A stretch of 64,000 nucleotides of DNA, from positions 19,847,673-19,911,672 of the forward strand of contig OW240918.1 in NCBI GenBank assembly GCA_933207985.1. Reading direction: 5' to 3'. Positions within the stretch are counted from its first letter, which is position 1; each line of letters opens with the position of its first letter. Position numbers and translations under genes: made by a program. Below the pieces are notes generated by a model. The model was not told where the DNA came from and did no database searches. It saw only the letters and a program-made list of their open reading frames with translations. Positions 46,804 to 60,000 of the stretch are shown in pieces. The stretch comes from Pelobates cultripes (taxonomy: Eukaryota; Chordata; Amphibia; Anura; Pelobatidae).

Positions 46804-47204
46804 TTAAAGGTACACTAGGTACCTCTATGGCGAAGATGATCAATCTTGATCATCTCAATGATCTTGATGATCTCGATGGTCTTGATGATCCCATAGGAAT
46901 GCATATGGAGGCTATTAAGCATGCTGCTCTGCTCTAATCAAAATCTTTCCAAAGAGATGCATTGATTCAATACAATGTATCTCTATGGGGAGCATTTAGC
47001 ATCTCCATGCAGAGCTTGGAGACAATGAATGTAAGAAGCACCTCTAGTGGCCTTCTGAGTGACTGCCACTAGAGCTGTTACTAGGCTGTTACTTTTTCTC
47101 TGAAAAGGCAGCATTTACATTGAAAAAGCTGCAGGGACATGCTATAGACACCAAAACCACTACATTAAGCTGTTGTGGTTCTGGTGACTACAATGTACTT
47201 TTAA
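46804..47204. mobile_element. TTAA-type MITE, diverged copy
   Basis: TTAAAGGTACACTAGGTACC at the left and GGTGACTACAATGTACTTTTAA at the right are inverted termini, with TTAA at both edges. It encloses a TGATCTTGATGATCTCGATGG run (46836-46895), a local simple-repeat expansion. Confidence 0.65.
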
Positions 47205-50200
47205 TGCAATGCGTTGTTTCTCTTTTCTATATAATGTCTTCTACTAACGAAGGAAAGTTTACAATTTCACATAATAACTATACTTCTTTCTCTGATATCT
47301 GCCAGGTCAGTATTCAAGGACACCTGTGCTTTTTAATTCAACCACAAAGTTGTTAGAATTTAACATGTATTCCTAAGAATTTCCATCTTTTGATCAACCA
47401 GGAAAATAGTATTTGGTTCTTTTATGATGTCTATCTGTTCCACCAACATCTGATTTTATATTCAAAGAATGGATTTTTAAGCAGGTTACCGTTTCAGTTG
47501 CGTAATCAACTTTTTTCTTTTTTTTAAATCATGCTACAGTGCAGAAATCATTTGCACATCATTTAAGGACTGTTTGCTTTGAAAGACTCACCTCAGGTCC
47601 TTTCGTATAGCCCTTTTCCTCTAAAGATTTGTATTATTTGTTTTGTTCTCTTTGCGTTAAAAGTCCTGGGTAAAATAGATTGCAGTTGTTTGAAGATTAA
47701 TAACATAAAATGCATATTTATTCAGTCGAGACTGAAAAAGCCCTTGTTAAGATGATCATATAGTTATCCCCTGGGCATGATATAATACAAAATGTCTATC
47801 TGAAAGTCTCCGAAGAATTGTTCAAAACAGCACTGAAAGGCATGAGTTCAAGGAACTGCTCACAAATGTGGTTTTTATAAACATTTATTCTTTGTTGTAA
47901 AGAAAGTAACCACATTTAAAGAATAAACAGCTATTGTTGATATAAATTGTCCTATAGTTTACAAAAAGGTATCAAAAGCACAAAAGAATTTCTTTCAACA
48001 TATATTATATAGGGATATTTATTCTCATTGATAATCAATATCATGTTGATAAAATGCTTGATGTTTAGGAATTATCTGTTATAACATTGAAAAAAAAGTC
48101 AAAAATAGCAATTCTTTCTACATACCTGCTTGAATAGTGCAGGTGGATATTCAATAAACCAGAAATTGTCAGCAATTGACCAGGGAATGTTATTTTAGCT
48201 ATGTTGGACTAAAATAGTTAATCTGAAAATATAGCTGTTCAATATTTTTGCAAATATTGTTTTTACATTTTTTTTAAATTCGCTGGTTTATCCCAACAAT
48301 TTGATAAATACAGAAGCATAAGTATATATATATATATTATTAAATCATATTATATATAATATATATATATTTCTAATAAATGTATATGGTAAAAAATGTG
48401 TATTGTTGTAATACTTTAAATATCTTCTTGGATTACAGTATTTTGTAATGAGTAAAAGTTGATTAATCTCATCTACAGCATTTAGAAATGATTTAAACTT
48501 GACAAATGGAGCACCTTTTGAAAGTTCATATTTTTGCTAATTTCTTTACTATGAGAATGTTTAGTGGATTAGCTGTATTTGAAGGAATATGTTCTCACTT
48601 GCAGGAATTCCCGTGGGATGGAAAAAGTGCTACATATCTCCTGTTTTTCCTTCTGAAAGTTAGATTGTATCCATTCCTGGTGACAAGGATCTCATTCCTT
48701 GGTTTACTGAAGCTATAAATGACTATTTAGGAATTTAAGGTTATAATGTTTGTTGTTGAAGTCACTCTGCATGGAGACAGGATTCTAGACTCATTAATCA
48801 ATGGGAAAATTAGTTTTGTTAGCAAATACTCCATTGTATGGTAGAAAGAATATCAATCCTAAAGGTGAGGGTAAATGTGGGGGTTGATACCTCTTATTCT
48901 TTACACAGAATTTTGCTCACTGTATTCCTATTATATCATACCAATCTGTTATTTGCTAAAACCACTGTCCTATCTCTATGTAAATGTACATTAACTGAAG
49001 ATGATAGACAACTGCTTATGATAAAAACTGTAAAGTGGAAACATGAGAAAAGACAGGTATCTTACAAAAGAAAAACGTGAAAGAACAAGCATGTTACCAG
49101 TTGCCTGTCAAATGCGATTTAAAATAGCAGTCCTCATTCAAAGAGCTGTAATGGAAGTGATAATAGTATTGCATGAGCCTATGGCTTGTTGCAAATTATA
49201 CTGAGGATTACAGAGATTTATATCCTGATGTTGCTACTTTACTCAAGATTGGTTTCCAAAGAAGATATGGCTTTTGTGGTAATCACACCATACTTTGAAA
49301 CTAACTTGCATTGAACATCTACCTAGAACCTAATTCATTGAAATTTAGAGAATAGTTTAAGATACTGGTCTGTATAAAGGTTGACCAAGATATGACCATA
49401 TATCAGAGAAAATGAAACTACAGTGCTGTTCATGGTAATAGAACACCATCCAACTTATTAGGGTGGTGCATTGTGTCTTACAATGAGGAGCTAAATGAGA
49501 GGATCACATTTAGCATGTACAACAATCAACTTTAGAACATGGTACTTAAAGCAAAAAGGCAAAGAAAGCCAAGTAGTTATATTTATGCATCAACTATACA
49601 GGAGAAACAATGAAGCAATTAACATCTCATTAATATCGGTGCCAAACAGAAAACAGCTGTTTGACCAGACATATTTTAAGTGCAAATATTGATCTCATTT
49701 TATTTTTTTTTCCTCTTCCGACACCTTCCTGATACATTTGTTTCTAGAGACATAGCTTCAAGGTTTACAGATCAACCCATTTCCTAAAGTCATAATTGTC
49801 AGTAAAAAGAATTAACAAAAAACAAATCTATAAAAATCACTTTACTTAGAAATGGTGGAATAACTAATTTACAACAAAAAAAAAGTTAAAAGGTTACCCC
49901 AATCAAATTTTTTTTCCATCAAAACACTGTTTTTGGTTGTAGTAAAGTTTGCTTACATGGTTCCTGGATGTAAAAGAAAAACAAAAAATTGAAAAAGTTA
50001 CTGGATATGCCATGCCGAGGACAAATGTTCCCTGCAGTCCGATCCTCCTCCAGTGATGTCATTGCTCGTGGCTTGAGATGGGAAGGGGTGAGGGATGTCC
50101 TAGAAACTTGACTGATTGATGGACTTGGATGGAACAGGTGGTCAATGCCACCATTGGTCATCAGTTGCCAGCATGTTATGCATGTTGGCTAATGGCATAT

Positions 50201-51688
50201 AAGGTATACGCTTATTTTAGTTTCTGAAGGGGATTAGTTTTTTAAAACAAATTATTATTTAGTTGTTGATCAACTAAAAACTGCTGACACTTGGAACCTA
50301 CTGAGCTAGTACTTAACATTATAATATATACTGCTCTAAATATTACATTACAGTTAATGAATGAGGTAGAACATATTTAAATAATTATAAAAATATGATT
50401 TTCAGAAAATATCTACATGATTATCTAACAGTATTAAACAATAACCTATCATTAAAAATAGCATTATTTATTCCACAGAAAAAGAAAGCAAATGTCTATT
50501 ACAAACATTTGTACCCAAAAGGTGTTTGGCAATATTATGTTTAAACTTTGGTGAAAAAAAATCCCCATGCATTGTTTACAGCAATTTGGATGACTCTTTA
50601 AAGAATGATTGTAGGTGTAGATCTGCTATAAAGAATTTTAGAATGAGTCCCCATTGTCAGATGCAGTAACATAAGAGTATACTTTGAGTATATGTTTGGG
50701 AGACTGCAAAATTATAAATAAAGCACAAATTGAACTTCTTGTCCATGTCTTTAAATAATCAACTTCAGTCAACTTGTAGAACAGAATTCCATGGTACTCC
50801 TGTGCCCCAAAATAAACAGCAGAATAAAAGTTTGATGAATTTATTAACTGGACATTGTAGGCATAACAATATCTAAAAAGCATATATTGGTATATACACA
50901 TATGTATGCATATATGCACATATTTCAGCTTGTATTGTGGTTAGGGTGGTTGGGCTAAAGACTGGTTTTACATCAGAGTGGGGTAATGTCAGAATTCAAT
51001 TACAAAGGGCAATGAAAGTGGTTATTGTCAGAGTTAGATTACATATGGTAATGAGAAGGGTTATAGTAGTGTTGCATTTTGCTTTGGGGTACATGGGGTG
51101 TTTAGTTTCTCAGGATTAGGCATTGAGTGCTTAAAAGAGGGACTATGGTAAGGGTTTGTTTAGGTTTTGGGAAGGGTTACAGATAGTGCAAAATAAAGGT
51201 GTATTTAGGAAATGTGGAGTTTAAAGGGTTATTTGCAAAGTAATGACTCTCATATGTCTTCTGTGGTTCTTTCAACCGCCTACGATTGAATTCAGATGCT
51301 GCTCTACAGTGTGCATCCCTTGATGCTGCTCTGCAGTGTGATCCCTGCTCCTCCTGCAAGGCATTTCCTGTGCGAGAGGCTGTAGGTGGACAGATGCAAA
51401 ATGACCCCTTTTACTTCCTGTCCAGACTCACACACAGACACTGGAGGATCGGGGTCAGCACTGCAACACCCACTATGTCTGTTCCTGCAGCAATGTGATC
51501 AAACATAGAGGGAATGATGGCTAAGGTGCTTATCTCTGTCTATCAGCCCACAAAAAACACGTTATAAATGCTGAAAATGGGTACCCTTACAGGACAGATG
51601 CCTATAGGCTGGTGTCTACCATGCCTAACTGGAAATCTGGCCCTGCTTGTAGCCTGTCTAGACACATGCACAAACAGACTCATTGACT
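47205..51688. other. Mostly unique intron-like sequence
   Basis: No exon or clear transposon is recognised. An AT run lies at about 48323-48370. The open frames at 48506-48718, 48838-49080 and 50638-50919 are short and lack family features. Confidence 0.4.
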
Positions 51689-51878
51689 TTAACTTCTTAA
51701 GGACTGCGGACTTACTAGGTACATCCGACAAAAATGGTCCTTAATTACTTACCCGATTGCCGCCGTTCCCTCACTGGCGATCATTGTTGCTCCCGGTCTG
51801 GGGGGACTGCCTTACAGCAGTATATCTACATATATACATATATTAATATAAAAACACACTTACAATTACATTACACAC

Positions 51879-51879
<1 letters not shown>

Positions 51880-51917
<38 letters not shown>
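51880..51917. repeat. AT microsatellite
   Basis: An uninterrupted (AT)n run. Confidence 0.95.
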
Positions 51918-51918
<1 letters not shown>

Positions 51919-52016
51919 TCCAGTGGTACCCTGCACACACACTTTAAAGTATTAGAAAATGCCGGGTGCATAAAGAAGCCATAGCCAAAAATTACAAAAA
52001 TTATATAGGAAATAAG

Positions 52017-52266
52017 GCTTGCACTCACGGTCTGTAGTAATGATAAAATATTTCTTCTTTATTAGAATATTCTTAAAACATGTCTGTTATCATCGACGTT
52101 TCAGCCATCGTTCGTGGCTTTCATCAGGATCAGTTCAGTACAAATGGTACTGATCCTGATGAAAGCCACGAACGATGGCTGAAACGTCGATGATAACAGA
52201 CATGTTTTAAGAATATTCTAATAAAGAAGAAATATTTTATCATTACTACAGACCGTGAGTGCAAGC
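52017..52266. mobile_element. Perfect 117-bp palindrome with hammerhead-like core, Penelope-like tails
   Basis: The arm 52017-52133 is an exact reverse complement of 52150-52266, around a 16-base spacer. In plus orientation the right arm carries CTGATGA (52156-52162), a short helix AGCCA/TGGCT (52164-52168 and 52176-52180), GAAA (52181-52184) and CGTC. It then has AATAAA near 52220. The CTGATGA-helix-GAAAC-GTC order is the hammerhead ribozyme core known from Penelope-like elements. Helix I pairing is weak (about 3 bp), so activity is doubtful. Confidence 0.6.
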
Positions 52267-52267
<1 letters not shown>

Positions 52268-52304
<37 letters not shown>

Positions 52305-52307
52305 TAA

Positions 52308-52355
<48 letters not shown>
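52268..52355. repeat. TA microsatellite
   Basis: (AT)n/(TA)n over about 88 bases with a single interruption, directly after the palindrome. Confidence 0.95.
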
Positions 52356-52359
<4 letters not shown>

Positions 52360-52390
52360 AATGTAAATAATAAGTAAATAAAAATAAATT

Positions 52391-52470
52391 TTAACCCCTT
52401 AAGGACCAAACTTCTGGAATAAAAGGGAATCGTGACATGTCACACATGTCATGTGTCTTTAAGTGGTTAA
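52391..52470. mobile_element. 80-bp TTAA-flanked mini-MITE, copy 1
   Basis: TTAACCCCTTAAGGACCAAA at the left and TCTTTAAGTGGTTAA at the right. The centre is GACATGTCACACATGTCATGTG, a tight hairpin. It is nearly identical to the copy at 55696-55775. Confidence 0.8.
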
Positions 52471-53722
52471 AAATGTAAAAATAAAAAAAAATTATATAAT
52501 TTTATTCTAACTGTATTTTAATTTATAAATAAATAAAAATAATATATACATATACAAAATTACATAAATAATTTCATAAATATACACATAGACTTCAAAT
52601 ACATAAATATGTGCATATTTATATAGTATTTTTACATAATTAAGTCATTTAATTGATTGCAATTTGAGGGAACTGCCTGACAACGCAGGCCGAAAGTCCA
52701 GAGAATTTAATTTGCTGGCAGGGTATTTAACCCTGTAACTTTCTATGACACCTTAAAACCTGTACATGGGGGATACTGTTTTTATCGGGAGACTTCGGTG
52801 AACACAAATATTAGTGTTTCAAAACAGTAAAACATATCACAGTGATGATATTGTCAGTGAAAGTAAAGATTTTTGCATTTTTCACTGAATATATCATTGT
52901 TGTGATACGTTTTACTCTTTTGAAACACCAATATTTGTGTTCGGCAAAGTCTCTCAAGTATAACATTACCCCCCATGTACAGGTTTTATGGTGCTTTTGG
53001 AAGTTACAGGGTCGAATATAATGCTTCATTTTTCATTTTTTCACATAGAAATTTGTCAGATTGATTATGTTGCCTTTGAGAGCGTATGGTAGCCCAGGAA
53101 TGAGAATTACCCCCATGATGGCATACCATTTGCAAAAGAAGACAACCCAAGCTATTGCAAATGGGGTATGTTCAGTCTTTTTAGTAGCCACTTGGTCACA
53201 AACACTGGCCAAAGTTAGCGTTCATAATTGTTTTTTGCATTTTTCACACAAACAAATATAAATGCTAACTGTGGCCAGTGTTTGTGTACTCCATATTGAA
53301 TACCATTGGTTGTCTACCAATGTCACTTTTGATAAATTTAAAAAATACATATTTTGAAACAGCACTTGTACGTATAGCTCTATACCATGTTAACAGTGGG
53401 TATTTCTAAACTCAGGACAAAATTTTGAAACTATTTAGCATGGGTGTTTTTTGGCTGTTGGAGATGTGTAACAGATTTTGGGAGTCAATGTTAGAAAAGG
53501 TGTGTTGAAAAAAAAATTATATTGAATTATCCGATATGATGAAAATAATGGTATCTTTAGAAACACCATTTAATGGCGAGAAAAGCTGTATATAATATGT
53601 GTGGGTATAGTAAATGAGTAGGAGGAAAATTACAGCTAAACACAAATACCGCAGAAATGTAAAAACTACCCTGGTCCATAACGGTAAGAAAATTGAAAAA
53701 CGGCCCGTCACTAAGGGGTTAA

Positions 53723-55159
53723 ATATGAGGGTGGCATTTTATTATTCATAAATAAGTGACTTTGTTCCTATTTCATTTTGGATACATATCTGTAGTTTTA
53801 ATTTCAGTCAAGCCTACAGCCCTAATATCTTTCAATTAAGACTTTTGGAATTTCTTATCCTACAAATAAATCATGATAAGTAGAATATGGAAAAAAAAAT
53901 CCTTTTTTTTTTTTTTAACACATTGTGTGATTAATTTTACATGAGATGTTTCTTTTGTAAATAAACCATCTCAAAAGAGGTGAATTAAAAACGCAATTTA
54001 GTCACCTGTTCGGGAATCAGTTGCAAAATGTTCCATTAGTAAGTACCCTTTAGTGCACTTAATTTACCGGCCAGATACACATTCTGGGCACAAGACTATC
54101 TTAATCGCTTTGAATATTAAACATTTCCGAATGCTTTGGGAGAGTACAATCTGATATGTGAAAATGATGAATTAAACAAACGTTTATATATCTTTCTCTG
54201 TAGCAGTTACTAAATACATCTTCTTAGTGGATCTCTACAAAACACGTGCATGTCATGCAAAAAGTTCTATTCATGCATCTTTAGATGATTGCTACTTATT
54301 CATCGATTTCCATAATGTGGTACAATTTAGGCACAATGAATACGTCCCTTGAATAAAACGACAAATAACAACAAGCACAGAAACAAATGTAAATTTTGTT
54401 ACATATTATCTTTCAAGGACAATGTATCACTGTACTCTCTAATTTATCTGGGGAAGAGCAAGCAACACTCTTTTTTGTGCTGATATTTTAAACATATTAT
54501 ACAACAGGTGAACACAAAGTTAGTTTTGTAATGGCAACACCTGCAATGATTCATAAAAGATCATTTGAATTTGTCTCAAAAATGAGGATAGCTGTTAGTG
54601 GAATTGGATTCACTTTGTGTATGCGTCGCACATCGTTGAGAAATGCCTCAATAAGAGATTTTATTTTGTGTTTTTGGAACGAGTTCATTTTTGGTGCGTT
54701 CGTTTGCCTGTTTATTTTTCTGTGATTTGAATTTAATTAATGACGATGGGAAGCAGCTGTGAGGAGGAAACTGTGGGCATTAGGTAGCTCTGCTGATTTG
54801 GAGAATTGGAATGTATTTAAAAATTGAGACGCTACCTTTCATTGGAAATGAGACCAAGAAATATATGTTATAAAATCACCTTATTAAATGTTACCTCTAC
54901 ATGTCCTACTATATTTTAGATGTCTAAGTTCAAAGTAAATTTAATATGCACTGTACATATCTATAATTGTTTATAATTTTATGTAAACTGCACTCATTTA
55001 TTTGAAATGATGGCCAAAATTGTGTAATTTCATTTTCTTATATAAAGTCAGCAATAACATATCAACTAACATTGTCATGACACTATACGTTAGGTAAGCA
55101 TTTTCTCCCACAGTTAATGTCTACACATATGTCAGTGAGGTAAAATAAATATGCAGAAA
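53723..55159. other. Unique intron-like sequence, possibly conserved
   Basis: No repeat or exon is recognised. The stretch at about 54720-54850 has complex composition and an E-box CAGCTG, which makes it a weak candidate for a conserved non-coding element. Confidence 0.3.
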
Positions 55160-55550
55160 TGCACTCACAATGTGTGGAGCCTGCAAACTGCTCCCCGAAT
55201 ACAGCGTAAAGTGGCACAATCACTTAAGAATCTTGTTACCTATCTGATGGTCTAGTGATGTTATATGTAGATAAAAACAGAAAGAAAAACATAGTGCTCA
55301 CTCTGAAATGTAGGCAACCATAAAGGTATTGGAGAGGTAAAATGGAAGCAAAATAGAAGTTTTACTTAATCCTCCAGGCCCATGTGGCATGTTACCAACC
55401 AAAGCAATAGTTGTACAGACTCCAAAAGAAGGTCAGTATGGTCCAGGAATGTTGTTTAAAATTCACTAATTTATTGAAATGATTATATCATAAAAATAAG
55501 AACAAAAGTGAATGAAACAAATGAAATCGTAACACTGATGCATTTTGCCT
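55160..55550 (-). repeat. Possible Penelope-like tail, decayed
   Basis: On the minus strand the sequence reads AGGCAAAATGCATCAGTG... and later AATAAATTAGTGAATTTT. This is compatible with a decayed CGAAACGCGTCAG...AATAAA tail. It is adjacent to a CR1 tail. Only the motif order supports this. Confidence 0.25.
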
Positions 55551-55932
55551 AGAAACATAGAAACACAGTAACATAGAATGTGGTGGCAGATAAGAACCAT
55601 TCGGCCCATCTAGTCTGCCCAATTTTCTAAATACTTTAATTAGTCCCTGGCCTTATCTTATAGCTAGGATAGGCTTATGCCTATCGCATACATTCTTAAC
55701 CCCTTAAGGACCAAACTTCTGGAATAAAAGGGAATCATGACATGTCACACATGTCATGTGTCCTTAAGGGGTTAAACTCCTTCACTGTGTTAACCTATAC
55801 CACTTTAGCTGGAAGGCTATTCAATGTATCCACTACCCTCTCAGTTAAGTAATACTTCCTGATATTATTTTTAAACCTTTGCCCCTCTAATTTAACAATA
55901 TACGCTCTTGTTGTGGTAGTTTTTCTTCTTTT
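55551..55932 (-). mobile_element. CR1-type LINE 3' tail, minus strand, interrupted
   Basis: It opens with AGAAACATAGAAACACAGTAACATAG and ACCATTCGGCCCATCTAGTC, the complement of the CR1 3' end. It continues to TGGTAGTTTTTCTTCTTTTA, the complement of the AAAAGAAGAAAAACTACCA phrase in the copy at 10480. The 80-bp mini-MITE at 55696-55775 sits inside it. Confidence 0.8.
55696..55775. mobile_element. 80-bp TTAA-flanked mini-MITE, copy 2, nested in CR1
   Basis: TTAA at 55696-55699 and at 55772-55775 is the target, duplicated on insertion. The CR1 relative at 37570-37580 reads CTTAAACTCC without the insert, so the empty site is visible. Compared with copy 1 it has a more perfect terminus (CCTTAAGGGGTTAA). 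Confidence 0.9.
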
Positions 55933-56639
55933 ACCTAGGCTTTCTTAAAGTGTTACATGTACCTGGACATACACAGTATATATACAGTATATTTATATAT
56001 ATGGAGCACAATTTCAAATTCAATGCTCACATGATATCATAATCAATTATAGTAACTAACAGTAATACATATATAAACAATATTTTGACATCAGTACATA
56101 AAAGATAGGGGAGCACTAGACTTAAAAACAGATAAAAGTGTAGAAACAATGTTTTTTAAAAAAAAAGAAAATCAAGATGGTGCCATAGTCATGACCACGG
56201 GATAGGTACGACCACAAACATAACTGTATAACACTTGTTAAAAAGCAATTTGGGAAGTTAATACACATCTGAGGGAATGAGGTAGGTAAAATTTAACCAT
56301 AATGAGGGTTCTTAGGTAAAATAGGATTAATAAAAGAGTAAAATGTGAATCCATCACAAAGGCACCAATGCCAGGAGCCACAGTAGGGCCTATTAAAAAT
56401 TAATAAATAAATAAATAAATTAATTAATTAATTGAAATATGAGGGACAATGAAGTGGAGGCTCCTAAGAGGGAAAAAAACAAGGGCTGAGCAATAATGGA
56501 TCGCCTTAAACAGTGTGACAGGCAAGAATCGAACATAATTACACCCTAGTCACACAAATTTATGTAAACTGAATGGCAAGGGAAAAAAGGGAAAGTAAAT
56601 GCTAAAACACCAAATAGGAAGGGAAGTGTACAGTTATCA

Positions 56640-57060
56640 GTCAAAACAAGCCAGCATTGATATTATGGAATATAAATACAATAAGTAAAAGGGAGATTTG
56701 ATATAAAAAGCATAAAAGACATGCTGTGTATAAAAAGATTACAGGTAACAAAAAAATATTGTAAATATAAAAGCAATGACTGTATTAAGGAGAGAAAAAA
56801 AAAATGAATAATGATAAAAATGAGTACAAAATAGTGAGTATAAATATTACAATAAAAAAATAAAAAGATCAAAATCAATATTAAGACCACAAGGGACAAG
56901 ATTATTTAAATTTAAAACCCATTGCATTTCTTGTTTTCCTAATATTTCTGAGAAATACTTTTTAATGATGTGAATGACAAATATATTATTTAATGTGAAA
57001 TATTAATATTTTTGCTTGGATGATGGATCATTATTTTGGCAGCAGTAAAATCCCTATTAA
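56640..57060 (-). pseudogene. Penelope-like retroelement, 3' end of coding region
   Basis: On the minus strand, 56954 down to 56847 reads FSEILGKQEMQWVLNLNNLV, then PCGLNIDFDLFIFLL and a TAA stop. This matches the C-terminal end of the GIY-YIG endonuclease region of Penelope-like elements, where the E.QW...L..L.P.GLN.DF order is conserved. Upstream on the minus strand the frame breaks, so it is a dead 3' fragment. Lower coordinates (to about 55950) probably hold its 3' UTR, including an AAAT repeat at 56398-56432. The reverse transcriptase is absent. Confidence 0.65.
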
Positions 57061-60000
57061 CACATATAATTAATGTAGCAAAAGTACAAAGAGGCAAAAT
57101 AACATCAGATTTTACATAGTCCTTTTAAATCATGTTTTAAATAACAAGTGAAAGCTCAAAGATTTGAATCATCTACTGACCCACTAGGGAACATTCACCA
57201 AACTCCGATTTCATTGATTAAAACATAGAACAGTGGTTTGAACTTTTACACTAAAATACTTAGATTCATTTATTTTCTCTTCTGATCATGGATAACACAA
57301 TAAATCCAGTTATTCCTCTCTTGAAAATAACATGTTACATATAGTATATAGCCATTCAGCATTTGCCAAAAATGTATTGGTAAGAGCTACCGACTCATGT
57401 TTCAAAGAGCCATCATCTTGGCTCTATTTCAGGATCAAAGTAGATCTTGATCTAGTAAAACACAGGCAGTTTTTTCTGATGGCACCAAATCTCCATAGAG
57501 CCATCAGTCATCATATTTTCTCTACCATGACATGCAAATAAGTTCCTTCTCCATCCCCAGCTGGAACTCACACTCAGGTGATGCCTGGATGCTTTGGGTT
57601 TTCTATGGTTTTCTTACATGCCATACCTGGAGTCTTCTGATTTCTAAATAAGTTGACATTAATTGTTACTAGGCAACTTATGTTGATAATTTATCTAAAT
57701 TAAATTATGTTAACCCCTCATTTTACCCTTCTCCTCTTGCTCCCTTTTATTCCATTTTCCTTGTCTTTTCTTTTCATTATGATAACATAGCATGGACAAA
57801 GATTATTCAGAACTGATATTTGTTTAGCTTTTAAAAAAATGATTATTATGGTGTATAGGCAATAGTTTATCTGTTGAAATTACTCATTTTCTTTTATCAA
57901 TAATCCAATGTTTTTTCTTTTTTTCTGTGAATTTTTATTGTGGTCTTTTATCAGAGATAAAAGTAATATTCCTTTTTAATTTTGGAGGTCCCTGCTCCTG
58001 ATTTGATCAGAGCTTCACCTTCGTAGCTTTTACTCCAAATGCGTTTCAAGGGATGTATATGTATTCTGTTTTGCTTTGAATAATACTCTAGATTTTCCTT
58101 TCTTTTCTATTGTATGTTTTTTATTTTACTTGCAAAGTTATGTAAATTTGACTTATTATTATTTTCAATAAAACTGTTGTCAAAGAGCAGTAAACTGCTA
58201 GGGTGGTGCTCAACTCCATGCAAAAGACAAGAGGAGCTTCTAATATTGTTAATATTATTAAAATGACAAAATTCATATAAATTGATCGCTAATGTCCTAT
58301 ACAAAATTTTCATAAACGTGGCCTCCCATGTAGTTAAGCAGGTGTCGACCACGTTATGTGCCTATCGATTATTTTACTTGAAATTAACTAAGCCCAAAAC
58401 AAGAAGCAGAAGTGATTTAAGCCCAAAACAAGAAGCAGAAGTGATTTAAGAGTGATTACAATTTTATGATTATTTTTTTAAATTTAGGATACATTCCCGC
58501 GAATATCAAACATGTACAAGTTTGAAAAGCATTGGATAGTCATTTATTTTGAGAATGCTAATTGGAGATTTTTGAAGTAGCTATTGAAACTTCAAATGGA
58601 TAAATTGTCTTTTGTAATGCAAAGTGACATTTGAAATTTCAAAACAGCTATTTTGTTTGATAACCCTCTTCACATATATTTTCTTTCATTGTATGAACTG
58701 AATTCTACTTCACCTTAAAAAGAATGTTATTGAACTTAAATTTGATGACACAATCAGGCATTTCCCTCACATTAAAGTAAAATCCAGCCCATAAGCAACA
58801 TTTGTCCAAAAAAGTCACCTTCATTTGAAGATGACCCATGTATTGGAAAGAAACCATGATGTAGTCATTGGTTTAATTTCCAGACAAAATCAAGCCCTTT
58901 CATCTACTTTTTTCATAATTCTGAGATATGTAAAATATATCTTTGGAAATAAGCTAGACCTTTTATCTACCTTTCCTGGTCAAATACGGTAATGATTGAA
59001 TTATTCATTTAATTTTTAAAACCTTTATTGGATAGCTTATTAATATATTCATTTTACTTCAGCCTACTTGTCATCTAACCATAATATATTGTAGCATCTT
59101 CTATCTTCTATGCACTTAACAATTAGATCAATTAAAAAAATAACTACAATGAGCATTTATTTATAATTAGGTAGACTCATATGTTTAAGAGTATATATCA
59201 GATTATTCTAAAAATATATAAATGAGGAGATCAGTAAATCTATCGTTAAGGTTCTTGTGTGCGTCAATATATTATGGACCTCTACAAAAACTCACTAGTG
59301 TTTTCCTTGGTGTGTTTATTGTCTTTGCAGAGTTATTCTACAATTATATGGTAGAGTCTTTGTTGGGAAATGTGCAGTTTTTCCATCATACACTGAAGTG
59401 AAGACTCATTGAAATGGTCTTTTTGTGACATAGAAATTGTCTTCTTGTCACTCGCTGATGAAGGTGCTGGAGAGTGTCTTCAACATTTTTATTTGGCAGT
59501 CTGTGAAGAAAAGCCACAAGATGTAGAGTACAAAAATAAAATAAAAAATTAGGGTAGCAGATAAAGGCACACCCTTAAACATTTGTATATTAATGTGTCC
59601 TTCATATAAATTCTGTTAGCACTTTTGTGTGCACTTTGCCTCTTACAGCGATGCCCTCATGGTATTTTTTTGTTCTGTATTTCCCTGTTGAGAAACAGTA
59701 GGAGGTGCATACTTTACAAAGTGAGCTTGCGTAATATAAACGTTTCCTTTTTGGTACTGCAGTAACCATACCTCTACCTATATATGACAACAATATGTAG
59801 ATTTTGATGGTAATTTTTATTTTTATTTTGGGGGGTGGGCGTTTCTGACTGCTTGACTGCATTATTTAAGGTAAGGATGCTTTTGCAATATGAATTGAAC
59901 CATTTTGATTGATCGCAAGTGCAGTAATGTTGGTTGTATTAATAGTAGAGAAGGGAGCTGAAGTCTTAAGCATTTATCACCATTGACTAATGGCCAGGCT

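Larger units (their letters stand above)
51689..53722. mobile_element. Composite TTAA-type element with nested insertions
   Basis: It starts TTAACTTCTTAAGGACTGCG and ends GTCACTAAGGGGTTAA, with TTAA at 51689-51692 and 53719-53722. The interior has large inverted repeats: AACACAAATATTAGTGTTTC near 52800 with its complement near 52920, AAAACCTGTACATGGGGG near 52757 with its complement near 52975, and CAAACACTGGCCAAAGTTAG near 53197 with its complement near 53265. Nested within are AT microsatellites, the perfect palindrome at 52017-52266 and the 80-bp MITE at 52391-52470. It could be two related half-elements and not a single unit. Confidence 0.45.
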
